Assembly (NCBI GenBank): GCA_023438785.1
Contig: JAEXQJ010000307.1
Location: 1-64,000 of the forward strand
Length of the DNA stretch: 64,000 nt
Direction of reading: 5' to 3'
Source: Pseudomonadota bacterium
Lineage (GTDB): Bacteria > Myxococcota_A > Polyangia > Fen-1088
The position numbers and the translations under genes are program-made. This document shows positions 1-7,802 of this stretch, piece after piece; position 1 is the first letter of the stretch; each line of letters opens with the position of its first letter. The notes beneath the pieces are model-generated. The model was given only the letters and a program-made list of their open reading frames with translations. It was not told the origin of the DNA and made no database searches.

Positions 1-24
1 CTCCTCCCACCTCCCCCCGATTGA

Positions 25-852
25 ATGACCTGCAGTCGTCATAGTCTGCCTGCCTTCCTGTTGGTGCTATGCGCCCTGCTGGGTGCGGCGGAGTTCCCTG
101 TGCACGCCGGGCGGGGGTCTGCCGGAAGGGTCGATCCGGGCAGGGTGGACGCCCTCTGCCGTGCGCTGCAAAACGATCCCAGTTTCAAGGTGCGGGTCCA
201 GGCCGCGCTCCTGCTGGGCAAGCTGGGCGACAAGGCCGCGGTGGGGCCACTGATTGAGGCGCTGGGCGACGAGAACAAATCCGTTCGCGCCATGGCGGCG
301 CAGTCCCTGGGTAAGTTGGGCGACGCGCGTGGAGGCGCGGCGCTGAAGACACTCCTCGAAGGTGAACGCGACAGCTTCGTGCGCTCCCAGGCCGGGGCGG
401 CGTTGGCGTCCCTGCAGGAGAGCGAAAGCCGGGGCAAAAAGATCCTCGTCACCCTGGGCGCCTTCAGCGGCGGCGCCAAGTCGGCCGACGCGGCGGTCCT
501 GACGCTTCTGCGCGATTCCCTCAAGCAATCCCTGAGCAAGCTGCCGCAACTGGGCTTCATGGAAGCGAACGACGCAAGAGGGAAGGGCAGACCGGCCTTC
601 CTGGTCGACGGCAACGTCAGCCGGTTGGAGGAGAGCCCAGTCGGGGCCAATGTGGAGATCCACTGCGAGGTCAAAGTGATGGTCGCGCGCTGGCCCGGGC
701 GGAGCATTATCCTGTGGACGAGCGCGGGCGCCGCTGTTCAGGGCGGAAGGCGCGATCGCGACCGCCAGAACGCCAGAAGGGACTGCATCGAGGCATCGGC
801 CGGGCAACTGGGCGATGGCCTGATGGGTTTCTTCCGTTCGCAAGGGGGCTAG
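25..852 (+). CDS. Exported HEAT-repeat protein with C-terminal alpha/beta domain
   Basis: A 275-residue protein. Residues about 8-28 form a hydrophobic signal peptide ending near VHAG. Residues about 42-132 hold roughly three HEAT-like helical repeats (motifs such as VRVQAALLLGKLGD and VRAMAAQSLGKLGD). Residues 138-275 form a separate domain that starts ILVTLGAF and contains FLVDGNV and a strand-rich VEIHCEVKVMV stretch. HEAT repeats usually mediate protein contacts, so I infer a periplasmic scaffold; no enzyme motif is visible. The start is the ATG directly after an in-frame TGA; there is no clear ribosome-binding site. The next gene begins 23 nt downstream on the same strand. A protein with the same two modules in the opposite order lies at 37982-38893. 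Exact function unknown. Confidence 0.8.
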   Translation: MTCSRHSLPAFLLVLCALLGAAEFPVHAGRGSAGRVDPGRVDALCRALQNDPSFKVRVQAALLLGKLGDKAAVGPLIEALGDENKSVRAMAAQSLGKLGDARGGAALKTLLEGERDSFVRSQAGAALASLQESESRGKKILVTLGAFSGGAKSADAAVLTLLRDSLKQSLSKLPQLGFMEANDARGKGRPAFLVDGNVSRLEESPVGANVEIHCEVKVMVARWPGRSIILWTSAGAAVQGGRRDRDRQNARRDCIEASAGQLGDGLMGFFRSQGG

Positions 853-875
853 TGAACGTGGGCCAGGAGATAGCC

Positions 876-1520
876 ATGACAGACAATGGGCAAGAGAAAG
901 CCTTGCGGAAGCAGAACCAACGGCGCCGGCACCTGCGCAATTACCTGCTGGATTGGGGCCTGCAGCTCCGCTACACGCTGGCCGCGCTGGGCCTGGTGGC
1001 GTTTCTGACCACCGTGCTGGGCTACGAGATCTATCAGGCCACTCAGGAGACCTCGCGGGCCGTGGCCTTGACGGGAGGGAACGTCGATCCGGCCCTCGAA
1101 AAAGAACTGCGGGAGCAGTTCCGTTCCAGCGATCGCTCGGTCCTCTATGTGATCACCGGGTTCGGCGTCGTTCTCATGTTGTCGGTCGCAGGGGCGGGGA
1201 TTTGGATGACCCACAAGGTCGCCGGTCCGCTTCACAACATCGCCGCGACCTGCAGCCAGGTTCGCAACAATCAGTTGCCGCCCACCATCCGCCAGATTCG
1301 CCGCGGGGATTTGCTCCACGGCTTCTTCGCCGGTTTCTCCGAGATGTACGGGGCACTGCGCGCGCGCGTGAACGAAGACATCGAGGTCCTCTCGCGCACC
1401 ATCGCGGCCATCGAGGCGCAGCCCGCGCGGTCGGCAGAGCTGGAGGAGGCGCTGGGGAAGCTCCGCGAGATGCAACAGCGCAAGCAAGAGAGCCTGCAGC
1501 CCCACGAGAAGCTCAACTAG
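876..1520 (+). CDS. Small two-TM membrane protein with HAMP-like segment
   Basis: A 214-residue protein. TM segments lie at about 32-50 and 89-111, with a short periplasmic loop of about 38 residues between them. After TM2 comes THKVAGPLHNI, which matches the start of a HAMP-type linker, then a helical C-terminus (about 165-205) that is coiled-coil-like. There is no kinase, methyl-accepting or cyclase output domain, so it could pass signals only through a partner or act as a scaffold. The start chosen is the ATG at 876 with GGAGA 5 nt upstream. The frame is open further upstream, but that part overlaps the HEAT gene. It probably forms a two-gene unit with the HEAT protein. Function unknown. 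Confidence 0.8.
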   Translation: MTDNGQEKALRKQNQRRRHLRNYLLDWGLQLRYTLAALGLVAFLTTVLGYEIYQATQETSRAVALTGGNVDPALEKELREQFRSSDRSVLYVITGFGVVLMLSVAGAGIWMTHKVAGPLHNIAATCSQVRNNQLPPTIRQIRRGDLLHGFFAGFSEMYGALRARVNEDIEVLSRTIAAIEAQPARSAELEEALGKLREMQQRKQESLQPHEKLN

Positions 1521-1713
1521 GCCGTGAGGAAGGGCGCTCGTCACCTAGGCTCGGCAGATCCGGAGACTGGCGAGGCAATTCGAGTGAAGCTCGCGTTATG
1601 CATCTGAAGTTGACATAATATCTGTTATCGGACAAACCAGAACCGCCGGGAAGCCGAGGAAAGCTCGGCCCCCATGGGCACTTAGCGCGGATCGTTGCGA
1701 GTTGACCTGACAG

Positions 1714-2442
1714 CTAGCGCGTCCGCTTGGCCTGACGACCCACGGCGAAGCGAAGGCGCCACACCAGGGTCAGCGCCTCGAAGAAGATGGACCCGGACAT
1801 CTTGGACGCGCCCACGCGGCGATCGACGAACAAGATGGGAACCTCTCGCACCTGGAAGCCGGCCAGCAGCGTCCGATAGGTCATCTCGATCTGGAACCCG
1901 TAACCGCGCGCATCGACAGCCGCCAGATCGATTCCTCGCAGGGTCTCGGCCTTCCAGGCTTTGAAGCCAGCGGTGAGGTCGTTGACCTTCACGCCGAGAG
2001 CCATGCGAGCGTAGATGCCTCCGCCGCGGCTGATCATCCGGCGGCCCAAGCCCCAATTCTGCGTGGCGCCGCCCGCCACGTAGCGCGAGCCCACGGCGAT
2101 GTCCGCGCCCTCATCGAGCGCCTGCAGCAGTCTCGGTACGTCCTTGGGATCATGCGAGAAGTCCGCGTCCATCTGCACGATGCGCTCCCAGCCCTCGTCC
2201 AGGGCCACCGCGAAGGCATGCAAATAGGCGGCGCCCAGTCCCGCCTTCTCGGTGCGGTGAAGGACCCGGACCTGCGCATCACGCTTGGCGATCGCGTCGG
2301 CCAGCTCTCCCGTACCGTCGGGCGAATTGTCGTCGACCACCATGACGGTCGCAGCGGGCACGGCGGCGCGCACGGCGGAGACGATGGCCTCCAGGCAGTC
2401 GCGCTCGTTGTAGGTGGGAATGGCAATGATGGTCTTGGGCAC
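1714..2442 (-). CDS. Polyprenol monophosphomannose synthase-like GT2 glycosyltransferase
   Basis: A 242-residue GT-A fold transferase of family GT2, the size of single-domain Dpm1/Ppm1 enzymes that move mannose from GDP-mannose to polyprenyl phosphate at the inner membrane. The N-terminus IIAIPTYNERDCLEAIV, the nucleotide-binding VVDDNSPDGT, the metal-binding QMDADFSHDP and AVGSRYVAGG are all typical. There is no C-terminal membrane domain, so it should be a soluble or peripheral form. I chose the GTG at 2442, because the conserved fold begins there; upstream residues look like shadow coding. It follows gmd by 56 nt on the same strand, so both use GDP-mannose and are probably co-transcribed. 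A role with another polyprenyl-linked sugar cannot be excluded. Confidence 0.88.
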   Translation of the reverse strand: MPKTIIAIPTYNERDCLEAIVSAVRAAVPAATVMVVDDNSPDGTGELADAIAKRDAQVRVLHRTEKAGLGAAYLHAFAVALDEGWERIVQMDADFSHDPKDVPRLLQALDEGADIAVGSRYVAGGATQNWGLGRRMISRGGGIYARMALGVKVNDLTAGFKAWKAETLRGIDLAAVDARGYGFQIEMTYRTLLAGFQVREVPILFVDRRVGASKMSGSIFFEALTLVWRLRFAVGRQAKRTR

Positions 2443-2498
2443 GGTTCGGCGATCTTTCGGTGAATGGCCGGGACGTTGTGGTCTTCTCGATGAAAGGC

Positions 2499-3503
2499 CT
2501 ACGAGGTCGGCGCGCGCCCCTGCAGAGCGGCTCGCACGTCGGCTTCGTCGTGTTTGACCATCATCTGGATGAGCTCGCGGAAGCAAACGCGAGGCTTCCA
2601 CCCCAGGGCCTTGGCGGCCTTGCTGTAGTCACCCCGCAGGTGATCCACCTCGGTCGGTCGCAGGTAGCGCGGATCGGTCTCCACGTACTTCTGCCAGTCC
2701 AAGTCCAAGGTGCTGAACGCCACCTCCAGCGCCTCGCGCACGGAGTGCGATTCGCCGGTGGCGATGACGTAGTCGTCGGGCCGCTCCTGCTGGAGCATGA
2801 GCCACATGGCGTGCACGTAGTCGCCCGCAAAGCCCCAGTCGCGCTGAGCGTCTAGGTTGCCCATGTACAGCTTCTTGTCCAAGCCGTGCTTGATGCGAGC
2901 CACGGCGCGCGTGATCTTGCGGGTCACGAACGGAATGCCACGCCTGGGAGACTCGTGGTTGAAGAGGATGCCGCAGCAGATGAACATGCCGTAGGCCTCG
3001 CGGTAGTTCTGGCAGAGCTGGTGCGCGAACACCTTGGCGCAGGCATACGGACTGCGCGGCCGGAACGGCGTCGATTCATTCTGCGGCGGCGGAGAGCCAC
3101 CGAACATCTCGCTCGACGAGGCCTGGTACAGCCGGCAGCGCGCGCCCGTCTCCCGGACGGCCTCCAGCAACCGCAGCGTCCCCATGGCCACCGTATTGGC
3201 CGTGTAGTCCGGCACATCGAAGCTCACCCTGACGTGGCTCTGGGCGCCCAGGTTGTAGATTTCGTCGGGCGGTAGGGTCTCGATGATGCGGTTGAGTGAG
3301 CTCGCGTCGTCCAGGTCGCCGTACACCAATTTGAGCCGGTAGTCGGAGCTGTGCGGATCCTGGTAGATGGAATCGATACGCTCGGTGTTGAACGAGCTGG
3401 AGCGGCGGATCACGCCCACCACCTCGTAGCCCTTCGCGAGCAGCAGCTCGGCCAGATACGAGCCATCCTGGCCCGTGATTCCGGTGATGAGAGCGCGCTT
3501 CAT
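2499..3503 (-). CDS. gmd: GDP-mannose 4,6-dehydratase
   Basis: A 334-residue extended short-chain dehydrogenase. It converts GDP-D-mannose to GDP-4-dehydro-6-deoxy-D-mannose, precursor of GDP-rhamnose, GDP-fucose and perosamine for surface polysaccharide. The N-terminal [12 protein letters not shown] is the nucleotide-binding glycine motif. SSSEMFG and the YxxxK pair in [11 protein letters not shown] supply the catalytic Ser/Thr, Glu, Tyr and Lys; [11 protein letters not shown] is characteristic of Gmd. Length is about the family norm. The ATG at 3503 is preceded by AAGGAGGAG at ideal spacing, one of the strongest ribosome-binding sites in the window, so the open frame further upstream is not used. 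No GDP-fucose synthase or reductase gene follows here. Confidence 0.95.
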   Translation of the reverse strand: MKRALITGITGQDGSYLAELLLAKGYEVVGVIRRSSSFNTERIDSIYQDPHSSDYRLKLVYGDLDDASSLNRIIETLPPDEIYNLGAQSHVRVSFDVPDYTANTVAMGTLRLLEAVRETGARCRLYQASSSEMFGGSPPPQNESTPFRPRSPYACAKVFAHQLCQNYREAYGMFICCGILFNHESPRRGIPFVTRKITRAVARIKHGLDKKLYMGNLDAQRDWGFAGDYVHAMWLMLQQERPDDYVIATGESHSVREALEVAFSTLDLDWQKYVETDPRYLRPTEVDHLRGDYSKAAKALGWKPRVCFRELIQMMVKHDEADVRAALQGRAPTS

Positions 3504-3593
3504 TAAGATCTCCTCCTTGCCGTCCTGGTCCTCGAAGTCGCCGCCGATGCGCCGACCGGGGCGCTGTTCATACCGCATGCGCCCCCCGCGAGG

Positions 3594-4799
3594 CTAGTTC
3601 CCCCCTGCCCCAGCGCCTCCATCCACGGGCAGCACGGCTTCGCGCAGCGAGCGTCTGCCCGCCACGACTTGGGCCGAAATGGTGGTCAGCTCGGCGAGCG
3701 TCCTGCTGGCGTCCTTGGGCAGAGTCGACGCCCCGCCCATCTGCACAGTCGCGCCGTAGGTGGTGACGACGAAGATGCGCACGACCTCGGCGCGTTCTGC
3801 GGGAAAGGCGGTACCGTAGGCCTCGATCAGATCCACCACGTCCCGCGGCGGCTTGCCACGCAGGACGGCCATGGCCCACGCGCCCAGGAGCTTGGCCTGT
3901 GAGTTCCTGAAGGGTCCCAGCACGGCCGCGGGACTCACGCCGGGGGGAAAGCGGTTCGACGCGAACTGGGCGTAGAAGGATTCGGGCGCCACGCGGGCGC
4001 CGACGGATTTGGCCTGGGCCATGCGGTAGATGACCGTGGCGGCCACGCCCGGCTCGTTGAGCATCTGTCGCGCGCTCCGCAGCACGGTTCCGCCTTGGCT
4101 CAGAACGTAGCGGTTCTCACGCACGTCCCCGAACAGCGCGCGTTGGGACCCGGAGCCCTCGTTGTACTGCACCACGCCCGCCGGACCCGTGCCCAGGCGC
4201 CACTCGCGCGCGATGACCTCCATGGCCATCCGATAGCCATCCACCAGAACACGCGGAGGCGCAGCGGCCTCGTTCAGCATGCCGCCCGTGGCCACAAGGT
4301 GTGCCGCGAACTCGGCCAAACGTCCTGACACGGTCTGGACCAGCGCTCTGTCGCGCGACGGATCCGCGGCCAACCCAATCCACGGCAACCCGGGCCGCGG
4401 CACCGGCTTGCCGAAGCTTGCGGTCTGCGCCAGTCCCATCCCGTAGCCCGGCCTATCGAGCCCCAGCAACAGGCAGACCGTGTCTGTGGCGGCGGGGCGC
4501 TGGGCTCCTGGGAAACGGCGCCCCTCGACCACGGCGTCTCGCAGAAACTGCTTGGCCACGTAGATGGTACGCAGCATTTCGGAGGCGAAACCCTCCTCAA
4601 GCAGGCGCGGCAAAGGTTGTACAGACTCGTCTTTGATCTCGAGGCGCCGAACCGTGGGCAGAGCGTTGCCGGGTTCCGTCACCGGGGCCATCAGCGTGTA
4701 CGAATCGGGCGCGCCCATGGGCTTGTTGGGATCCGGTCGGCAGGCACAGGCCAGGGCGATCGCCACCCAGGCCACCCAGCGGGGAATTCCTTGGAGCAT
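3594..4799 (-). CDS. Unrecognised exported protein, probable lipoprotein
   Basis: A 401-residue protein I do not recognise. The first about 20 residues are hydrophobic and end in ALACACRP, which could be processed as a lipoprotein, though the lipobox is not textbook. The mature part is mixed helical with no low-complexity tract and no visible catalytic motif. The C-terminal third (DVVDLIEAYGTAF, RIFVVTTYGATVQM) is well conserved in character but not assignable. It ends 90 nt upstream of gmd on the same strand. A TAGAGT hexamer 6 nt before the ATG could be a -10 element of a leaderless transcript, but I see no good -35. Confidence 0.75.
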   Translation of the reverse strand: MLQGIPRWVAWVAIALACACRPDPNKPMGAPDSYTLMAPVTEPGNALPTVRRLEIKDESVQPLPRLLEEGFASEMLRTIYVAKQFLRDAVVEGRRFPGAQRPAATDTVCLLLGLDRPGYGMGLAQTASFGKPVPRPGLPWIGLAADPSRDRALVQTVSGRLAEFAAHLVATGGMLNEAAAPPRVLVDGYRMAMEVIAREWRLGTGPAGVVQYNEGSGSQRALFGDVRENRYVLSQGGTVLRSARQMLNEPGVAATVIYRMAQAKSVGARVAPESFYAQFASNRFPPGVSPAAVLGPFRNSQAKLLGAWAMAVLRGKPPRDVVDLIEAYGTAFPAERAEVVRIFVVTTYGATVQMGGASTLPKDASRTLAELTTISAQVVAGRRSLREAVLPVDGGAGAGGN

Positions 4800-4920
4800 G
4801 CGCGGACTCTACAACGCCCCCGCGGTCCGCACAGAACGCTTCCCGGCACCGTCAGGCGCGGATGACGTGAGCCACCGGGCCACCGGGTCTCGGTCTGGCG
4901 GCTCTGGCCCCGCGGCGAGA

Positions 4921-5847
4921 TCAGCGCTGGGCCACGTAGGCGATCACGCCGTAGCGCTTCTCGAAGGCGACCTTGCCGGCGAGTGCGTCTTTGGCGCTGG
5001 CAAAATCGCCCAATCGGACGCGGTACCACGTGCCCTTACCGGGGATTTCGGAGACCACCATGTAGGTCTTTTCCGCATCGAACTTCTTGGCGAACGCCTC
5101 GGCTTCGCCGCGCGTCTGAAACGAGCTGAGCTGCAGGGTGAAACGCGTCTTGCTTTTGGCGGCCTCGGTCGCAGTCGCGGCGATCACCGGGACGGCCGCA
5201 GCCTTGGCTTCGGTCGGCTTGGGTGCGAGCTTGGTCTGGGGTACCGCATTGGCGGACTCGGGTGTCTTCACGTCGAGCTTGGCCACCTGCTTGGCCTCGG
5301 GCTTGGCTGCTTCGGCGGACTTGGGTGCCGCGGCTCTGGCCGGCTCGTCCTCGGCGACGGGCCTGGCGACGCCCTTGGCGCCCTCCCCGGCCTTGTCCTC
5401 AGGCTTGGCGGTCTGAGCGGGCTTGGCCGGCTCGGGCTTGGCCGGCTGAACGAGCTTGGCCGCCTCGGGCTTCGGCACATCGAGGCTGGTCGTCTCCACC
5501 GGCTTGGGATCTGGCTTCGCTCCGGCCTTCTTGCCGGTGGCCCCGGTCTTCCCGAACAGCGTCTGCGGGAACGTCACGGCCACGGCCTGACTGGCGCGCG
5601 GCGCGGCCGCGACCTTGTCGAGCAGAGCCAAGGGGTCCTCGGCTTCGGGCGCCACCGCGCGACCGCGCGACTCCAGTCGCTTGCCCACGATCACACCGAG
5701 GACGAACAGCAGGCACGCCACCAGCGCACTGCCGAAGAACAGGAAGAAGACTTGCCGGTTGTCGAGGCGGACTTCGATCTTGTCGCGCCAGCGCTCGATA
5801 TCGCGGAGGCCTCGCTCATCCATCGCTGCTCCGGAAGTGTAGCTCAT
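4921..5847 (-). CDS. SPOR-domain membrane protein
   Basis: A 308-residue bitopic inner-membrane protein. A short cytoplasmic N-terminus is followed by one TM segment (about 33-55, FFLFFGSALVACLLFVLGV). A long Ala/Lys/Pro/Glu-rich linker (about 75-230, with AKPEPAKPAQTAKPE-type repeats) crosses the periplasm. A C-terminal SPOR domain (about 233-305) begins FTLQLSSFQTRGEAEAFAKK. SPOR domains bind denuded peptidoglycan at division sites, so a role at the septum or in wall remodelling is inferred. I chose the ATG at 5847, preceded by GAGGAG; the frame is open further upstream into argS but the ribosome-binding site decides. It lies 37 nt after argS on the same strand. Confidence 0.9.
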   Translation of the reverse strand: MSYTSGAAMDERGLRDIERWRDKIEVRLDNRQVFFLFFGSALVACLLFVLGVIVGKRLESRGRAVAPEAEDPLALLDKVAAAPRASQAVAVTFPQTLFGKTGATGKKAGAKPDPKPVETTSLDVPKPEAAKLVQPAKPEPAKPAQTAKPEDKAGEGAKGVARPVAEDEPARAAAPKSAEAAKPEAKQVAKLDVKTPESANAVPQTKLAPKPTEAKAAAVPVIAATATEAAKSKTRFTLQLSSFQTRGEAEAFAKKFDAEKTYMVVSEIPGKGTWYRVRLGDFASAKDALAGKVAFEKRYGVIAYVAQR

Positions 5848-5884
5848 GGGCCGCTCCTCAGGAAAAACGCTTGCTGCCGATCGG

Positions 5885-7669
5885 CTAGGACGCATCCTCC
5901 GCTTCCCCTTCGCCAATGCGCTTCATGGCCTGCGGCGCCGAGACGCCCAGCAGGCCGAGCGCGATCTCCAGCACCTGGCGGATTGACTCGACCCACAACA
6001 GCCGGGCGCCAGTCTTCTGCCAATCCCAGGTGGCGCGCCAGTCACCCACGCGCTGGCTCTCCTGGGGCAGGATGGTGTCGTTGCGGTTCTTGGTGACGGT
6101 GTAATAGCTCTGGAACAGGCCGGCCAGCTCCTGAATGTACTGCACCAGCCGGTGCGGCTCGCGCGCCGCTGCCGCGTCGGCCACGAAGTCCGGGAAGTCG
6201 GACAGCCGGCGCATGATGGCGATTTCCTCGGGCAGGGCCAGTTGAGCGGTCACCGCAGGCGAGGCGGCGAGGCGCGGCGCCTGCAGCTCGTCTGCCCGAC
6301 GCAGAATCGACGCGCACCGGGCGTGGGCGTACTGCGCGTAGTACACGGGATTGTCCATCGACTGACGCTTGGCCAACTCGAGGTCGAACTCCAACGGCGT
6401 ATCGTGCCGCCGCATGAGGTAGAAGAAGCGCGTGGCATCGCGGCCGATTTCCTCGATGACCGCGTCGAGCGTAACGAACTCGCCCTCCCGCTTGCCCATG
6501 GGCACCGGCTTGCCGTTGCGGAGCAGGCTGACCATTTGGATGAGCAACACGGAGAGCCGGTCCGGGTCGTGCCCGAGGGCCTTGAGGGCCGCCTTCATGC
6601 GCGGCACGTGGCCGTGGTGGTCGGCGCCCCAGATATCACAGAGATCGTCGAAGCCTCGCTCGATCTTCTTGCGGTGGTAGGCGATGTCGGCCAGCAGGTA
6701 CGTGGGCAGGCCCCCCGTTTTCACCACCACGCGATCCTTGTCGTCACCCCACAAAACGGTGGTCTTCAACCACACCGCATCGTCGCGGCGATCGATGTAG
6801 CCGGCCCTGTCCAGCACGTCCAGTGTCCCCGTCACGTCGCCGCTGTCGTGCAAGGCACGTTCGCTCTGCCACACGTCGAAGCTCACGTCGAAGCGGCCGA
6901 GGGTGCCCTTGATCATGTCCAGGCAGCGCTGGATGCCGAACTGCTTGATGGGCTCGATGTCGGCCGGCGGCTCAGCGCTGATCCACTTGCCGCCGTCACG
7001 CTGGAACAACTCGCGTCCCAGCCCCTTGATGTAGTCACCGCGGTAGCCGTTCTCGGGAAACGCCACCTCGGGCACGGATGCATCGGCGGCGCGCGCCTCC
7101 TCCATATAGCGGGTCCACACGGACAGGGCCAGCATGGCCACCTGGTTGCCCGCATCGTTGATGTAGAACTCGCGGACCACGTCGTAGCCCGCAAAGCGCA
7201 GCAGGCGGGTCAGAGAGTCGCCGACCGCCGCGTGGCGGCCGTGGGCGAAGTGGAGGGGCCCGGTGGGGTTGGCCGACAGGTACTCGACCAGCACGCGCGG
7301 TGCCTTCTTCGCCTCTCCCCTGCCCCATTCCTTCCCGGCGCCCAAGATGTCCAGCAGGCGCCGCTGCCAGAAGGAATCGGAGAACTTCAGGTTAATGAAC
7401 CCGGGGCCGGCCACCGAAACCTCGGCCAGGTCGACGCCACCCACCGCACGCAATCGCTCTGCCAGGGCCTCGCCCAGCACGCGCGGCGGTTTGCCCGCGC
7501 CCTTGGCCAGAGCAAGGGCCACGTTGGAGGCGAAGTCGCCATGCTCGGGGCGCTTGGCTCTCTCGACGGGGATGGAGGCCGGGAGCTCGGTGAGCAGTCC
7601 ATCGGCCTTCGCCTTCTCTAGAGCGGCCTGCAAGAGGCCTCGGGCTGTGCTGCGTACGCTGGAGGTCAT
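5885..7669 (-). CDS. argS: Arginyl-tRNA synthetase
   Basis: A 594-residue class I synthetase that charges tRNA-Arg. The N-terminal Add-1 domain (about 1-115) is followed by SANPTGPLHFAHGRHA, whose HFAHG is the HIGH signature. FYINDAGNQ is a strong ArgRS hallmark. The KMSKS-equivalent appears as VPMGKREGEF, as is usual in ArgRS lineages lacking canonical KMSKS. The C-terminal helical DALR anticodon-binding domain is complete. Length matches the family. The ATG at 7669 has no ribosome-binding site but sits 8 nt after a near-consensus sigma-70 -10 element, so the transcript is probably leaderless. The SPOR gene follows after 37 nt. Confidence 0.97.
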   Translation of the reverse strand: MTSSVRSTARGLLQAALEKAKADGLLTELPASIPVERAKRPEHGDFASNVALALAKGAGKPPRVLGEALAERLRAVGGVDLAEVSVAGPGFINLKFSDSFWQRRLLDILGAGKEWGRGEAKKAPRVLVEYLSANPTGPLHFAHGRHAAVGDSLTRLLRFAGYDVVREFYINDAGNQVAMLALSVWTRYMEEARAADASVPEVAFPENGYRGDYIKGLGRELFQRDGGKWISAEPPADIEPIKQFGIQRCLDMIKGTLGRFDVSFDVWQSERALHDSGDVTGTLDVLDRAGYIDRRDDAVWLKTTVLWGDDKDRVVVKTGGLPTYLLADIAYHRKKIERGFDDLCDIWGADHHGHVPRMKAALKALGHDPDRLSVLLIQMVSLLRNGKPVPMGKREGEFVTLDAVIEEIGRDATRFFYLMRRHDTPLEFDLELAKRQSMDNPVYYAQYAHARCASILRRADELQAPRLAASPAVTAQLALPEEIAIMRRLSDFPDFVADAAAAREPHRLVQYIQELAGLFQSYYTVTKNRNDTILPQESQRVGDWRATWDWQKTGARLLWVESIRQVLEIALGLLGVSAPQAMKRIGEGEAEDAS

Positions 7670-7677
7670 TTGCCTAC

Positions 7678-7707
7678 ACTGTAGGGCTTGGTCGCACCGG
7701 GTGTCAA
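7678..7707 (-). promoter_or_regulatory. Sigma-70-type promoter of argS
   Basis: On the minus strand, TTGACA (7707-7702), an 18-nt spacer and TACAGT (7683-7678) form a near-consensus promoter. Only 8 nt separate the -10 element from the argS ATG, so transcription should start at or within two bases of the start codon. Confidence 0.65.
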
Positions 7708-7802
7708 ACTTCCCAACGCGGGCGCCATGCCTGGCCCCTCACATCGGGAGATTCCGAGCCCTGCTGAGGGCTCCATCCGCTCAGCGGCGCGCCCCATGGC
7801 GC

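Noticed and set aside
1..24. Possible tail of an upstream gene ending in TGA at 22-24
   Set aside because: Eight codons are too few to judge; the TGA may be chance.
1653..1669. Small hairpin GCCGAG-GAAAG-CTCGGC between convergent genes
   Set aside because: Six base pairs only and no U tract on either strand; not enough for a terminator call.
4564..6096. Long open frame opposite the lipoprotein, SPOR gene and argS end
   Set aside because: It spans three real genes on the other strand; Leu/Gly-rich shadow of the SPOR linker.
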